From contig RHGE01000005.1 in NCBI GenBank assembly GCA_004296775.1, positions 1 through 64,000 of the forward strand: DNA of 64,000 nucleotides. Direction: 5' to 3'. Shown here one piece after another: positions 27,018 through 36,388 of this stretch (within the stretch, counting starts at the first letter, position 1; every line of letters begins with the position of its first letter). Source of the stretch: Marinilabiliaceae bacterium JC017. Its GTDB lineage: Bacteria > Bacteroidota > Bacteroidia > Bacteroidales > Marinilabiliaceae. Under the pieces are notes generated by a model. It ran no database searches and was not told where the DNA came from. It was given only the letters and a program-made list of their open reading frames with translations. Made by a program: the position numbers and the translations under genes.

Positions 27018-27142
27018 GATATTCAGATTTCTAACAATTAATTGTATTTTTGCACCCAGTGTTATATTTTACACACTTTTTAGATAATATTAATTTAACC
27101 AATAATATTTATCCATAAAAACTAAATTTAAAATTTTCGCAA

Positions 27143-28153
27143 ATGAGAGTAGCAATCGTTGGAGCAAGCGGCGCAGTAGGTCAGGAATTTTTACAAGTAT
27201 TGGAAGAACGCAAGTTTCCATTGACCGAATTAGTTCTATTTGGATCATCTCGTAGTGCAGGTAAAACATACTCTTTTAATGGTCAGGAATTGGTTGTTAA
27301 GGAATTGAAACACGGTGATGATTTTAAAAATATTGACATTGCCCTTACCTCTGCAGGCGGAAGTATTTCTAAAGAATATGCTGAAACCATAACAAAACAT
27401 GGTACCATAATGATAGACAACTCAAGCGCATTCAGAATGGATGAAGATGTGCCTTTGGTTGTCCCTGAAGCAAATCCGGAAGATTGTAAAATAGCTCCCC
27501 GTAATATCATTGCCAATCCAAACTGCACGACCATTCAAATGGTTGTGGCATTAAAAGCTATTGAATCGCTCTCTCACATCAAACGTGTTCATGTATCCAC
27601 CTACCAGGCAGCAAGCGGTGCAGGTGCCAGCGGCATGCAGGAACTAGCCAATCAGATCAAACAAATAGTAAATGAAAAGGAAATTGACGTGGAGGCTTTC
27701 CAGTATCAACTAGCCATGAACCTGATTCCACAAGTCGATGTCTTCACCGAAAACGGCTATACCAAAGAAGAGATGAAGATGTATAATGAAACACAAAAGA
27801 TTATGCATTCAGACATTCAGGTTAGCGCTACCTGTGTGCGCGTTCCCATTATGCGGGCACATTCTGAGACAGTCTGGCTAGAAACTGAATCACCTATATC
27901 ACCCAAACAAGCAAGTGAAGCATTCCGTCAGGCTGAAGGTATAATTGTGATGGATAGTCCTGAAGAAAAAGAATATCCCATGCCATTATTCCTGGCAGGC
28001 AGAGATGAAGTATTTGTTGGACGAATTCGCAAAGACCTGACAAATCCAAATGGATTAGCCTTCTGGTGTGTATCAGATCAAATTAAAAAAGGGGCTGCTC
28101 TAAATGCCGTTCAAATCGCAGAATACATGGTAAATGAAGGCTTGGTGAAGTAA
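27143..28153 (+). CDS. asd: Aspartate-semialdehyde dehydrogenase
   Basis: Reduces aspartyl phosphate to the semialdehyde, feeding lysine/diaminopimelate, threonine and methionine synthesis. The NADP loop GASGAVG is at 7-13, the catalytic cysteine is C128 in NPNCTT, and the substrate-binding RAHSETVW is downstream. The 336-aa length and [14 protein letters not shown] start are canonical. A TATTTTTG element at 27045-27052 could be its -7 region. Two terminators follow. It converges with tsf. Confidence 0.97.
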   Translation: MRVAIVGASGAVGQEFLQVLEERKFPLTELVLFGSSRSAGKTYSFNGQELVVKELKHGDDFKNIDIALTSAGGSISKEYAETITKHGTIMIDNSSAFRMDEDVPLVVPEANPEDCKIAPRNIIANPNCTTIQMVVALKAIESLSHIKRVHVSTYQAASGAGASGMQELANQIKQIVNEKEIDVEAFQYQLAMNLIPQVDVFTENGYTKEEMKMYNETQKIMHSDIQVSATCVRVPIMRAHSETVWLETESPISPKQASEAFRQAEGIIVMDSPEEKEYPMPLFLAGRDEVFVGRIRKDLTNPNGLAFWCVSDQIKKGAALNAVQIAEYMVNEGLVK

Positions 28154-28178
28154 TTCAAATAATTATCTGCAAAACATT

Positions 28179-28210
28179 AAAAAAACTGTCAAATTAAAGG
28201 CAGCTTTTTT
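28179..28210 (+). terminator. First terminator after asd
   Basis: AAAAAACTGTC pairs with GGCAGCTTTTTT across an A/T loop, with one bulge and a G-U pair. The T run follows on the plus strand. Confidence 0.7.
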
Positions 28211-28223
28211 ATGTACCACAGAG

Positions 28224-28257
28224 CAAAAAAAAAGGAGCCTAAAGGCTCCTTTTTTTA
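28224..28257. terminator. Bidirectional terminator between asd and tsf
   Basis: AAAAAAAGGAGCC and GGCTCCTTTTTTT flank a TAAA loop. The stem has an A run on one side and a T run on the other, so it can end transcription from asd (plus) and from the rplM-tsf operon (minus). Confidence 0.92.
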
Positions 28258-28273
28258 TATCTATGATGATAAA

Positions 28274-29101
28274 TTAGTTATTCAATGAATAACGCTTAAA
28301 GTCAGAAGCAACCAAACCTTTACTAGCTCCATCAAGGTATTGCTTAATGGTAAGTTTGTTGTCCTTAACGAATGCTTGCTCCATCAAAGTACTTTCTTTG
28401 AAGAATTTATTCAAGCGACCTTGAGCAATTTTATCAAGCATTGCTTCAGGTTTTCCTTCGTTACGAGCCATGTCACGACCAATTTCAAGCTCTTTATCAA
28501 TTACCTCCTGAGGTACACAGTCTCTGTTTACAGATACAGGGCTCATAGCAGCTGCTTGCATAGCAACGTCTCTGGCAACCTGCTCTTCAACATCAGCCTG
28601 GTTGAAACCAACTAAAGTAGCTAGTTTATTACCTGGGTGAATGTAAGCAACAACAGTTTCAGCTTCCACTTTTTCGTAAGCAGCTAAATCCAATTTCTCA
28701 CCAATCACTCCAATTTGTTCAACGACCACATCGCCAACAGCAGTACCATTCAGCTCAAGCGCTTTAAGTGCTTCCAAGTCAGCAGGTGATTGCTCTAATG
28801 CAAGGTCAAGAATAGAATCGGCTAAAGCTACGAAACCTTCGTTTTTAGCAACAAAGTCTGTTTCGCAATTCAACACGATCAAAGCCCCTCTTTTTCTATC
28901 AGCAGTAACCTTAGCTAAAACAACACCTTCACTGGCCTCACGGTCGGCACGCTTACTTGCAATAGCTTGCCCTTTTTTACGAATAATTTCAACGGCTTTT
29001 TCAAAATCGCCTTCGGCTTCGGTAAGAGCTTTCTTACAATCCATCATACCTGCACCGGTTGTTTTCCTTAATTTGCTTACATCAGCAGCAGTGATAGCCA
29101 T
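28274..29101 (-). CDS. tsf: Elongation factor Ts
   Basis: Nucleotide-exchange factor for EF-Tu. The N-terminal UBA-like domain with VSKLRKTTGAGMMDCKKALTEA is diagnostic, and the core has LNCETDFVAKNEGF. Length 275 aa is in the usual range. It is last in the order rplM, rpsI, rpsB, tsf, 33 bp after rpsB, and ends at a bidirectional terminator. Confidence 0.98.
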   Translation of the reverse strand: MAITAADVSKLRKTTGAGMMDCKKALTEAEGDFEKAVEIIRKKGQAIASKRADREASEGVVLAKVTADRKRGALIVLNCETDFVAKNEGFVALADSILDLALEQSPADLEALKALELNGTAVGDVVVEQIGVIGEKLDLAAYEKVEAETVVAYIHPGNKLATLVGFNQADVEEQVARDVAMQAAAMSPVSVNRDCVPQEVIDKELEIGRDMARNEGKPEAMLDKIAQGRLNKFFKESTLMEQAFVKDNKLTIKQYLDGASKGLVASDFKRYSLNN

Positions 29102-29134
29102 GATATGTTAATTTTTTTAGGTTAATCGATTTAT

Positions 29135-29974
29135 TTATTCTTTGTCGGCAGCTTTTTCAGATGCGCCAGCTTCTTTTGCAGGGGCTTCAGGCGCCTCTTC
29201 TTTTTTAGCTCTTGCTCTTCTTGGCTCACCTTTTCTGGGCTTTCCGCCTTTTTTATCTTTAGCTCCGGCTTCGCTATCTCTCTCTGCTTTTCGCTCCTGT
29301 AAACCTTCTTGAATAGCTTTGGCCATCACTTCTGTAATCAGCTCGATAGATTTTGTTGCATCATCGTTTGCTGGAATTACATAATCAATATTTGAAGGAT
29401 CAGAATTGGTATCAACAATTCCAAATACCGGGATATTCAAACGCTTAGCTTCTTTTACAGCAATGTGTTCTTTCATTACATCAACAACAAACATTGCAGC
29501 AGGAAGACGTGTCAGGTCAGCGATACTTCCTAATGTCTTATCAAGTTTCGCACGCTGACGTGTAATTTGAAGCCTTTCTCTTTTTGACAAGCTTTTCCAT
29601 GATGGATCTACCATCAACTTATCAATTGAGGTCATCTTTTTAACTGCTTTACGAATGGTGGGGAAGTTGGTCAGCATACCACCGGGCCAGCGTTCAACCA
29701 CATATGGCATATTTACTCCACCTACTTTTTCAGCGATTATTTCCTTTGCCTGCTTTTTAGTAGCTACAAATAACACTTTCCGGCCTGATTTTGCAATCTG
29801 TTTTAGTGCATTGGCAGCATCTTCAATTTTCGCAGCAGTCTTGTGCAAGTCAATAATATGGATACCATTGCGCTCCATGAAGATATAAGGAGCCATGGCT
29901 GGATTCCATTTTCTTTTTAAGTGACCGAAGTGTACTCCGGCATCTAATAATTCTTGAAAATCAATCTTTGACAT
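29135..29974 (-). CDS. rpsB: 30S ribosomal protein S2
   Basis: Structural protein of the small subunit. Signature segments: LLDAGVHFGHLKRKWNP near the start, the IHIIDL strand, and VVDVMKEHIAVKEAKRLNIPVFGIVDTNSDP in the second half. The protein is 279 aa because of a C-terminal extension (from about residue 228) rich in Ala, Glu and Lys, a lineage-specific, probably disordered tail. It precedes tsf as in most bacteria. Confidence 0.98.
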   Translation of the reverse strand: MSKIDFQELLDAGVHFGHLKRKWNPAMAPYIFMERNGIHIIDLHKTAAKIEDAANALKQIAKSGRKVLFVATKKQAKEIIAEKVGGVNMPYVVERWPGGMLTNFPTIRKAVKKMTSIDKLMVDPSWKSLSKRERLQITRQRAKLDKTLGSIADLTRLPAAMFVVDVMKEHIAVKEAKRLNIPVFGIVDTNSDPSNIDYVIPANDDATKSIELITEVMAKAIQEGLQERKAERDSEAGAKDKKGGKPRKGEPRRARAKKEEAPEAPAKEAGASEKAADKE

Positions 29975-30077
29975 TGTCTTTTAATTAAGTCGTTTACTTT
30001 CTGTTTAGGCAACCTTCAAGTAGTCCCCCTCAAGGAAAAGTCTTAACGGTTTAGATACTAAACTCACTTGTAAAATC

Positions 30078-30464
30078 TTAACGTTTAGAGAACTGGAATC
30101 TCTTACGTGCTTTTGGTTGACCTGGTTTCTTACGCTCAACTACACGTGAGTCACGAGTCATGAAACCTTCAGCTTTTAAAGCAGGTTTATTCTCTTCGTC
30201 AATTTTAACAAGTGCTCTTGAAATGGCCAATCTTAAAGCTTCCGCCTGACCTTTGTAGCCTCCACCGCACAAATTCACTTTGATATCGTAGTTTTCAGCT
30301 ACACCAATAACATTCAATGGTTGCTTTACGATATATTGCAAAGTTGCTGCAGGGAAATACTCGGTAAGATCACGTTTGTTGATAGTAATCTGGCCTTTTC
30401 CTTCTTTAAGGTATATACGGGCAACGGCCGCTTTTCTTCTACCTATGGCGTTAATTACCTCCAT
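30078..30464 (-). CDS. rpsI: 30S ribosomal protein S9
   Basis: Decoding-site protein whose basic C-terminal tail reaches the P-site tRNA. The 128-aa sequence starts MEVINAIGRRKAAVARIYL and ends with KKPGQPKARKRFQFSKR, both typical. It lies 5 bp after rplM and is expressed with it. Confidence 0.98.
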   Translation of the reverse strand: MEVINAIGRRKAAVARIYLKEGKGQITINKRDLTEYFPAATLQYIVKQPLNVIGVAENYDIKVNLCGGGYKGQAEALRLAISRALVKIDEENKPALKAEGFMTRDSRVVERKKPGQPKARKRFQFSKR

Positions 30465-30469
30465 ACTAA

Positions 30470-30925
30470 TTATTTAATTGTATTTAAATCGATTACCTTT
30501 GGCTGCTGAGCTTCATGTTTGTGCTCAGATCCTACATAAACAAAGAGATTTCTGTAAAGTTGACGACCTAAACGTGATTTAGGTAACATCCCTTTTACGG
30601 ATCTCTCTACTAATCTCTCAGGCTTCTTAGCAAAAAGTTGAGCCGGGGTCACTTCCCTTTGTCCGCCAGGATAACCGCTGTGGTAGAAAAATACCCGGTC
30701 GTTCCATTTGTTTCCAGTCAAACGAACCTTGTCAGCATTAATAATAATAACATTATCTCCGCAATCAACATGTGGAGTGTAATTGGGCTTGTACTTCCCT
30801 CTGAGCAATTTGGCTACTTTTGATGCCAAACGCCCTACTACCTGATCGGTTGCATCAACGACAACCCACTCTTTATTAGCGGTAGCTTTGTTCGCCGAAA
30901 TCGTCTTGTAACTTAACGTATTCAC
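30470..30925 (-). CDS. rplM: 50S ribosomal protein L13
   Basis: Early-assembly protein of the large subunit. The body (KEWVVVDATDQVVGRLAS, GDNVIIINADKVRLTGNK, VKGMLPKSRLGRQ) is clearly L13. I place the start at the GTG at 30923-30925, giving (M)NTLSYKTISANKAT and 151 aa. An in-frame TTG further upstream (30976) would lie inside a promoter element and make the protein too long. AAGGAAG sits a few bases before the GTG. First gene of the rplM-rpsI-rpsB-tsf operon. Confidence 0.96.
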   Translation of the reverse strand: MNTLSYKTISANKATANKEWVVVDATDQVVGRLASKVAKLLRGKYKPNYTPHVDCGDNVIIINADKVRLTGNKWNDRVFFYHSGYPGGQREVTPAQLFAKKPERLVERSVKGMLPKSRLGRQLYRNLFVYVGSEHKHEAQQPKVIDLNTIK

Positions 30926-30973
30926 AGTCTTCCTTTTAAAAATTAGACCAACTTTATTATTTAAAACAGTTTG

Positions 30974-31000
30974 CAAAGATACAACTATACCACATTCAAA
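30974..31000 (-). promoter_or_regulatory. Proximal promoter candidate for rplM
   Basis: On the minus strand, TTTG (30997-31000) precedes TATCTTTG (30974-30981). The 15-base spacer is shorter than the usual 19. A transcript from here would have a leader of about 45 bases before the GTG start. Confidence 0.5.
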
Positions 31001-31093
31001 ACCTCTGATTTTTAATAAAACGTTACTAATAACGCTTACAAAAGATTGAGATGCAATTTAATTGTACCTTTCGGCACGGATAATAATCGGCCG

Positions 31094-31125
31094 CAAAAGT
31101 AACCCTTTTTTTTATTATATACCAA
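31094..31125 (-). promoter_or_regulatory. Distal promoter candidate for rplM
   Basis: On the minus strand, TTGG (31122-31125) and TACTTTTG (31094-31101) are 20 bases apart. A transcript would carry a leader of about 160 bases that includes a small CGTTA/TAACG hairpin near 31020-31035 followed by TTTTATT, a possible control site. Confidence 0.45.
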
Positions 31126-31220
31126 CATTTTACACAAAAACTACGGTCCCCTTTTGGAGGATAGAAAAGATTCCTGCAATTTCGCTATTTTCATGGACTC
31201 ATTTAATGAAGAAAATATAA

Positions 31221-31691
31221 ATGAACGATAAAGATCAATTTATGCGCAAAGCCATTGACCTATCCATCAAAAACATCGAAAAAGGTGGAGGTCCATTTGG
31301 CGCTGTCATTGTAAAAGAAGGAAAAATCATTGCCACAGGTACCAACCGTGTAACCCATGAAAACGACCCAACCTCGCACGCGGAGGTTAATGTCATTCGT
31401 GAAGCAGCCAGGATACTTGGCACATTCGACTTAAGCGATTGTGAAATATATACCTCCTGTGAACCATGCCCAATGTGTTTAGGTGCTATTTATTGGGCCC
31501 GCATATCTTCGGTTTATTACGGCAACGATAAATATGATGCGGCGCAAATAGGGTTTGATGACCAATTCATTTATGAAGAAATTGACCGACCATTACAAAA
31601 ACGAAAAGTTCCTGCCATACAAATTATGAATGAGGAAGCAATAGAAGCTTTTTCTCTTTGGGATAAAAAAACAGACAAAACACCATATTGA
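31221..31691 (+). CDS. guaD: Guanine deaminase (cytidine-deaminase-fold)
   Basis: Converts guanine to xanthine in purine catabolism. Zinc and proton-shuttle residues: HAE at 53-55 and PCPMC at 82-86. The C-terminal GFDDQFIYEEIDRP is the segment that separates Bacillus-type GuaD from tRNA adenosine deaminases, where it contributes to the active site, so guanine is favoured as substrate. Length 156 aa matches. The next gene begins 3 bp after its stop. Confidence 0.88.
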   Translation: MNDKDQFMRKAIDLSIKNIEKGGGPFGAVIVKEGKIIATGTNRVTHENDPTSHAEVNVIREAARILGTFDLSDCEIYTSCEPCPMCLGAIYWARISSVYYGNDKYDAAQIGFDDQFIYEEIDRPLQKRKVPAIQIMNEEAIEAFSLWDKKTDKTPY

Positions 31692-31694
31692 ATT

Positions 31695-32213
31695 ATGAAC
31701 AAGCGACTGGATGCCTATTTTTTTGAAAGAAATGCACTTGATATTGCACCAGAAATACTGGGTAAAATAATTGCTCGTCGCCTACCGGATGGTACTTGCC
31801 TGCGCACCACCATTACCGAGGTGGAAGTATACCTGGGGGAAGAAGATCTTGCCTGCCATGCCTGTAAAGGACGCACCCCCCGAACAGAGATAATGTACCA
31901 TACCGGTGGTCATGCCTATGTCTATTTAATCTATGGCATGTACTGGATGCTCAATTTTGTTACCGGCACTACTGATGATCCACAAGCTATTCTAATCAGA
32001 GGCACACACGAAGCCAATGGTCCGGGCAAACTAGGCCGATTCTTACAACTCGACAAATCTTTTTATGGCGAAAACCTTTGCCTTTCATCCCGGCTTTGGG
32101 TAGAATCAAATGGCTCGCCGGACGCATCATATTTCACAGCTCCAAGAATAGGGATAAATTACGCCGGTCCGGTTTGGAGTAAAAAACCATGGCGCTATAT
32201 TATCTCCCCTTGA
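31695..32213 (+). CDS. 3-methyladenine DNA glycosylase (AAG/MPG type)
   Basis: Removes alkylated purines from DNA to start base-excision repair. The active-site block TEVEVYLGEEDLACHACKG contains the catalytic glutamate (E44) and intercalating tyrosine (Y46) of the human AAG family, followed by RTEIMY and AYVYLIYGMYWMLN. At 172 aa it is a compact form. It is likely co-transcribed with guaD and converges with the outer-membrane-type gene behind it. Confidence 0.93.
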   Translation: MNKRLDAYFFERNALDIAPEILGKIIARRLPDGTCLRTTITEVEVYLGEEDLACHACKGRTPRTEIMYHTGGHAYVYLIYGMYWMLNFVTGTTDDPQAILIRGTHEANGPGKLGRFLQLDKSFYGENLCLSSRLWVESNGSPDASYFTAPRIGINYAGPVWSKKPWRYIISP

Positions 32214-32219
32214 CCACTT

Positions 32220-33365
32220 TTAATTAAACGCAATCTTTGTAATTGAGAAATTGGGAGTAAATACCAGATTAACTCCATAAGCATAATCGAATTGGCTGGC
32301 AGGAATGTCATAATACCCTTCAAAAACTAAACTAAATTTGATTTGTTTTAAAAAGGTCCTGGTATAACTAAGCTTCCCTGTTGCCATATAGCGATATTCA
32401 TTATAAAAATCCGGGCGATACATTGATATCGACTGAAACAACGGACTCCCCTTTGGAGCAATAAAGTTTCTGGCCTGCCAATACCCAAACATGAGATCCC
32501 CATACTTGTAAGTCAAATCCATGACAGGATAAAAAGCCTGCCCCAAATCAAATGGCAACCCGGACACCTGTGTCAGATCCTGGTACCACATAAAATAGGT
32601 TGCGAGTGACATCTTCCTCAAAAAGCCATCCCCCAGTTTCCGACTCAATCTTAACCCGGTCATAATATTAGCCAAGGATTGCATCTCTTCAGTATAATCA
32701 CTGATTTGACCTCCTAAATGCGTCGCAACCATTTGAAACGGTAAGGATACATCCCATTTCCCTATTGGATTAGTCAATGTGAGCCTGGAATTGACCCCGG
32801 CAGTGAATTTCTCTGGTATTTCATCCCCATTAAAAATAAACTGTTCCCAATCCAACCAGGTATCCATATAATAACGCGGCGAATTATAAATAAACTGTAA
32901 TCCTGTTTCAACAGGCCGAAAATACTGGCGTTCACCATCAAATAAAGGCTCCAGCATTTCATGATGCACATCTCCCCGTAACGCCCCCATTATCAAATCC
33001 AACTGATCGGTTAATTTAGCATGCACAGAGATAACAGGAATAACTTCAGTGAATTTGTTCACTCCACTATACTCCAGCAAGTGCAGACCGGCTTTAAACC
33101 TAAGACGCGAACCTGCATAATACATCACAGAAGGCTGAATGGCATAACCCAGCAGCGTATAACCTTCAACGTATTCCCCGAAATACTCATTATTTTTCAT
33201 GAAGTTGTTATTTTCCAAACGAAACAACAACTGATTCTCTGCCCTTGTATCAAATTCAGGATAATTATAACGCCAAGCCTGGCTTACTTGTCCCTGCACC
33301 TCAATTCCAATAAAAAGCAATAAAAAACTTAGAAAAAAATGATAATTATTTCCCCCTTTTGACAT
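32220..33365 (-). CDS. Probable outer-membrane beta-barrel protein
   Basis: About 381 aa from the ATG at 33365, which gives a clean signal peptide (FFLSFLLLFIGIEVQGQ). The mature part is rich in alternating aromatic and polar strands (YRYMATGKLSYTR, KFSLVFEGYYDIP), the style of an outer-membrane barrel. It ends NFSITKIAFN. I do not recognise a named family. It stands alone between the glycosylase and the response regulator. Function unknown. Confidence 0.6.
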   Translation of the reverse strand: MSKGGNNYHFFLSFLLLFIGIEVQGQVSQAWRYNYPEFDTRAENQLLFRLENNNFMKNNEYFGEYVEGYTLLGYAIQPSVMYYAGSRLRFKAGLHLLEYSGVNKFTEVIPVISVHAKLTDQLDLIMGALRGDVHHEMLEPLFDGERQYFRPVETGLQFIYNSPRYYMDTWLDWEQFIFNGDEIPEKFTAGVNSRLTLTNPIGKWDVSLPFQMVATHLGGQISDYTEEMQSLANIMTGLRLSRKLGDGFLRKMSLATYFMWYQDLTQVSGLPFDLGQAFYPVMDLTYKYGDLMFGYWQARNFIAPKGSPLFQSISMYRPDFYNEYRYMATGKLSYTRTFLKQIKFSLVFEGYYDIPASQFDYAYGVNLVFTPNFSITKIAFN

Positions 33366-33483
33366 AACCCAACATCCATACAATTCCCTTCGTCAACTTT
33401 TACAGTCATTTCATCAAAAAGGTTATAGGTTTCGTCACTTTTTTATATGAATTATTAATAACCCAACTAATTACCTCACACAT

Positions 33484-34254
33484 CTAAATACTGACATCCC
33501 TAAAAACAGCAGGTTCAAGCTGTCGAAGCAACAAAGGATACTTCCGCCATTCAAATTCGATCAACTCCCCACTACTCAGTAAGATCATTCGCTTAGCTTC
33601 ATCAACCTTTTTTATGTGCTGAAGACTCACCAGATTATGTGGATGACACCTGAAAAACCCATGCGAAGCCAGCAACGCTTCATAACGCCTGAGGGGTTTA
33701 GGAACAAAGAAACTTTCCCCATTCTCAAAATAAAATATGGCTCCTCCAATAACGGCTTTTCCCCACACAATCTCATTTACCGGAAACATCTTAACAGATT
33801 CCTCTCCTTGCATCACAATCTGTTTGTCATCAACTCCGCTTTGCATATTCCGGAATAAAGCCTTCAGTTTTATCTGATAATTATCTTCATGGAGTTCATC
33901 AATGGCTTTTTCAATGGCAATTATAAGATCATTTGCATCAAAAGGCTTAAAAATAAAATCAACGGCTGAAAACTCCAGTGCCTCCAATACAAACTCATGA
34001 TAAGCAGACATAAACACCACTTTAAAAGAACTGTTATTAACATCTCTCAGCAATTCAAAAACCGTTCCCTCTTTCAGGTGAATATCTAAAATTAAGAGAT
34101 CTGGTCGGTACTTTTCTATAGCCCTTTTGGAATCTTCTACATTATCGGTAATTGCCACCACTTGAATTTCAGGGAAATTAGTTGTCAAGAGATGTGAAAC
34201 AATCTTTTGATTGTAACGATCATCTTCTACCAATAATAATTTAATCGATTCCAT
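33484..34254 (-). CDS. LytTR-family response regulator
   Basis: Cytoplasmic DNA-binding regulator, 256 aa. The receiver domain (1-125) has the phosphoacceptor aspartate in LLILDIHL (D55 region) and the conserved lysine in FIFKPF. The LytTR domain (about 145-250) includes GESFFVPKPLRRYEALL and FFRCHPHNLVSL. It lies 5 bp after the TPR histidine kinase gene and is almost certainly its partner. The targets are unknown. Confidence 0.93.
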   Translation of the reverse strand: MESIKLLLVEDDRYNQKIVSHLLTTNFPEIQVVAITDNVEDSKRAIEKYRPDLLILDIHLKEGTVFELLRDVNNSSFKVVFMSAYHEFVLEALEFSAVDFIFKPFDANDLIIAIEKAIDELHEDNYQIKLKALFRNMQSGVDDKQIVMQGEESVKMFPVNEIVWGKAVIGGAIFYFENGESFFVPKPLRRYEALLASHGFFRCHPHNLVSLQHIKKVDEAKRMILLSSGELIEFEWRKYPLLLRQLEPAVFRDVSI

Positions 34255-34259
34255 ACCTT

Positions 34260-36215
34260 TCAGTTATTACGTTTAAAAACAATTAACGGCAAACCAAAAC
34301 TCACTAACGTTCCCCTATCGAAAGGATTATCCTGTCTTTTATCTTTTATGGAAAATGACGTTGGGCGACGAGCATCTTTCTTTAATACTTCCAGCCGCTC
34401 TTTAGTAATCTTCAGGGCCATTGACTCATGCTTTTTACTATTTGAACGCTCACTTTTAGACTGCTCAATTCCGATGCCATTATCATCCACGTTAATTAGC
34501 AGAGTTTCTTGCTCCGCCTCCTTCATAAAACTGACAAGTAACTGCCCTTCATCATCCATATTACCAAACCCATGCTCAATCGCATTCTCTAAGAAAGGCT
34601 GGGTTAACATCGGTGGTACCATTACTGTATCTAAATCTAGCGACTCATCAACTTTAATATGGTATTTAAACGGAACATTAAACCTCAGCTTTTGTATATC
34701 AAGGTAATATTTGATCACCTCCAGCTCATCCTTTAAGGATATGTAGTCACGATTGCTACTACGTAGCACTTGCCTCATCAACTTTGAAAAATCGGATAAA
34801 AAACGCACTGACTTTTCCATGTCATTCTCGAGTATAAATACCTGAATCGCACTTAAGGCATTAAAAATAAAATGTGGATTCATTTGTGTTCTCAGCAAAC
34901 GTTGCTGATAATGAAGAATCCGGTACCTGTTTCGCAGGCGATTTTGCCGCATAATCAACGCGATCACAAAAATCAGTACGCCTACCAACAATGCGCCTGA
35001 AAAGATCATCATCTTTTGTTGTGCTATAAGCGTTTCCTGTACTTGCCTCTCCTGATTTAGCAAGCCAATCTGTCCCTGCTGTTTCTCGGAAGCTAATGTG
35101 GCCTCCATGGTCGACAGGTAATGCATATTCTTTTCATTAAGCAACGTATCCTTATAGGTAGAGCTCAACTTTTGAAAGGCCAAAGCAGCTTTAAAATCCC
35201 CTTTCACCTCATATGCTTTGCTTAACAAACGGGACGATTCCTCCATTAAGTATCTGGAACCTATCTTTTTTGCAATTCGCTGTCCCTTTTTCAGGTTTTC
35301 AAAAGCCTGGGGAAGCTTTCCTGATTCCAGGTATATTTCACCAATATGCATACAACTTGTAGCAATCTGCATCATATCTCCCTCTTCCAGGTTAATCTTT
35401 AAAGCCTTCTCCAGGTAAAACATTGCTTGTTGCATTTGTCCTTTTGCAATGTAAGCATCCCCTATACCGTTATAACAAATAGCCTCACCAATCTGTGACT
35501 CAATCTTCCGGTTCTCTTCCAGCGACAAAACAAAATATTGAAGCGCCGTATCCGGCTCATTTAATTGTAACCAGGAATCCCCTATATTATTATAATTAAT
35601 AGCTCTACCCAATCCATTGCCGGCGGCATCTGCCACCTTAAAAGACTTCTTAAAATACTCGATGGAAGAATGATAACGGGTAAGATTGAAATTCACATTT
35701 CCTATCCCGTTTAAAGCCACTTCTATAATAAATGAATCCTGAATAGCTTCCGCTATCTTTAACGCCTTTAAATGCATATCAAGCGCCAGTGTATTTTCAT
35801 CAACACGACGGTAAACAACACCTATCTGATTATAATAAAAGGCTAACAAATCTTCCCGCTTAAGATCCTTTGCAATTGTTAACGCTTTTTGGTAACACTC
35901 CATCGATTCACCATACAAAGAGCAATTGCGATAACGCTTACCCACAATGTTGTATATCTGAGCCATTGGGACTTTTAAATCACTTTTCTCAGCAAGTTCA
36001 ATAGCTTCAGTCAAATAGTTATCAAAGGGCTCAGCCACATTTTTTTTATCATTAAAGTACTCTCTTGACTGTTGAATTAATGTTTCTACGACAAGTGAAT
36101 CAGTGTTACTAACCCTTTCGACATCATTATTATCCGCCTTCAATGATTTTCGTTCAGGCGTCTTACACCCCACAAACACTACTAAAATGTAAATAGTATA
36201 CAATTGAAATTTCAT
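34260..36215 (-). CDS. TPR-containing sensor histidine kinase (LytS-like)
   Basis: About 651 aa from the ATG at 36215, which yields a lipoprotein-like leader (LVVFVGC, Cys17). Roughly six TPR repeats fill residues 55-350 (each like YNQIGVVY, NNIGDSW). A coiled segment and one membrane helix (FSGALLVGVLIFVIALIM) follow. The cytoplasmic kinase has the LytS-type phosphoacceptor box QMNPHFIFNAL, LTQPFLENAIEHGF (N box) and DDNGIG (G1). TPRs outside the membrane suggest sensing through a protein partner. Paired with the LytTR regulator downstream. Confidence 0.92.
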   Translation of the reverse strand: MKFQLYTIYILVVFVGCKTPERKSLKADNNDVERVSNTDSLVVETLIQQSREYFNDKKNVAEPFDNYLTEAIELAEKSDLKVPMAQIYNIVGKRYRNCSLYGESMECYQKALTIAKDLKREDLLAFYYNQIGVVYRRVDENTLALDMHLKALKIAEAIQDSFIIEVALNGIGNVNFNLTRYHSSIEYFKKSFKVADAAGNGLGRAINYNNIGDSWLQLNEPDTALQYFVLSLEENRKIESQIGEAICYNGIGDAYIAKGQMQQAMFYLEKALKINLEEGDMMQIATSCMHIGEIYLESGKLPQAFENLKKGQRIAKKIGSRYLMEESSRLLSKAYEVKGDFKAALAFQKLSSTYKDTLLNEKNMHYLSTMEATLASEKQQGQIGLLNQERQVQETLIAQQKMMIFSGALLVGVLIFVIALIMRQNRLRNRYRILHYQQRLLRTQMNPHFIFNALSAIQVFILENDMEKSVRFLSDFSKLMRQVLRSSNRDYISLKDELEVIKYYLDIQKLRFNVPFKYHIKVDESLDLDTVMVPPMLTQPFLENAIEHGFGNMDDEGQLLVSFMKEAEQETLLINVDDNGIGIEQSKSERSNSKKHESMALKITKERLEVLKKDARRPTSFSIKDKRQDNPFDRGTLVSFGLPLIVFKRNN

Positions 36216-36364
36216 CCTCAGATTCTTAAGCTTGAGGTACAAAATAAAAAAAAATAACATTTTCAACCCTTTTTACACCACATTGTTATAAACATTATTT
36301 GAACATGCTATTAATTCTGACATAACCTTTTAAACAGATACCAAACAAATTTTCCACAAAGGAT

Positions 36365-36372
36365 TATCTTTG
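36365..36372 (+). promoter_or_regulatory. -7 promoter element for dus
   Basis: TATCTTTG matches the Bacteroidota -7 box; no good TTTG is found at the right distance upstream. The dus start lies only 16 bases beyond, so the leader would be about ten bases. Confidence 0.4.
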
Positions 36373-36388
36373 CGAAAAATTAGGCAAC

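Noticed and set aside
30926-30976. TTG start for L13 at 30976
   Set aside because: The codon is part of a TATCTTTG promoter element, so it cannot be in the transcript; GTG 30925 gives the normal L13 length.
34348-34707. 119-codon plus-strand frame inside the TPR kinase gene
   Set aside because: Antisense shadow; the kinase motifs on the minus strand explain the region.
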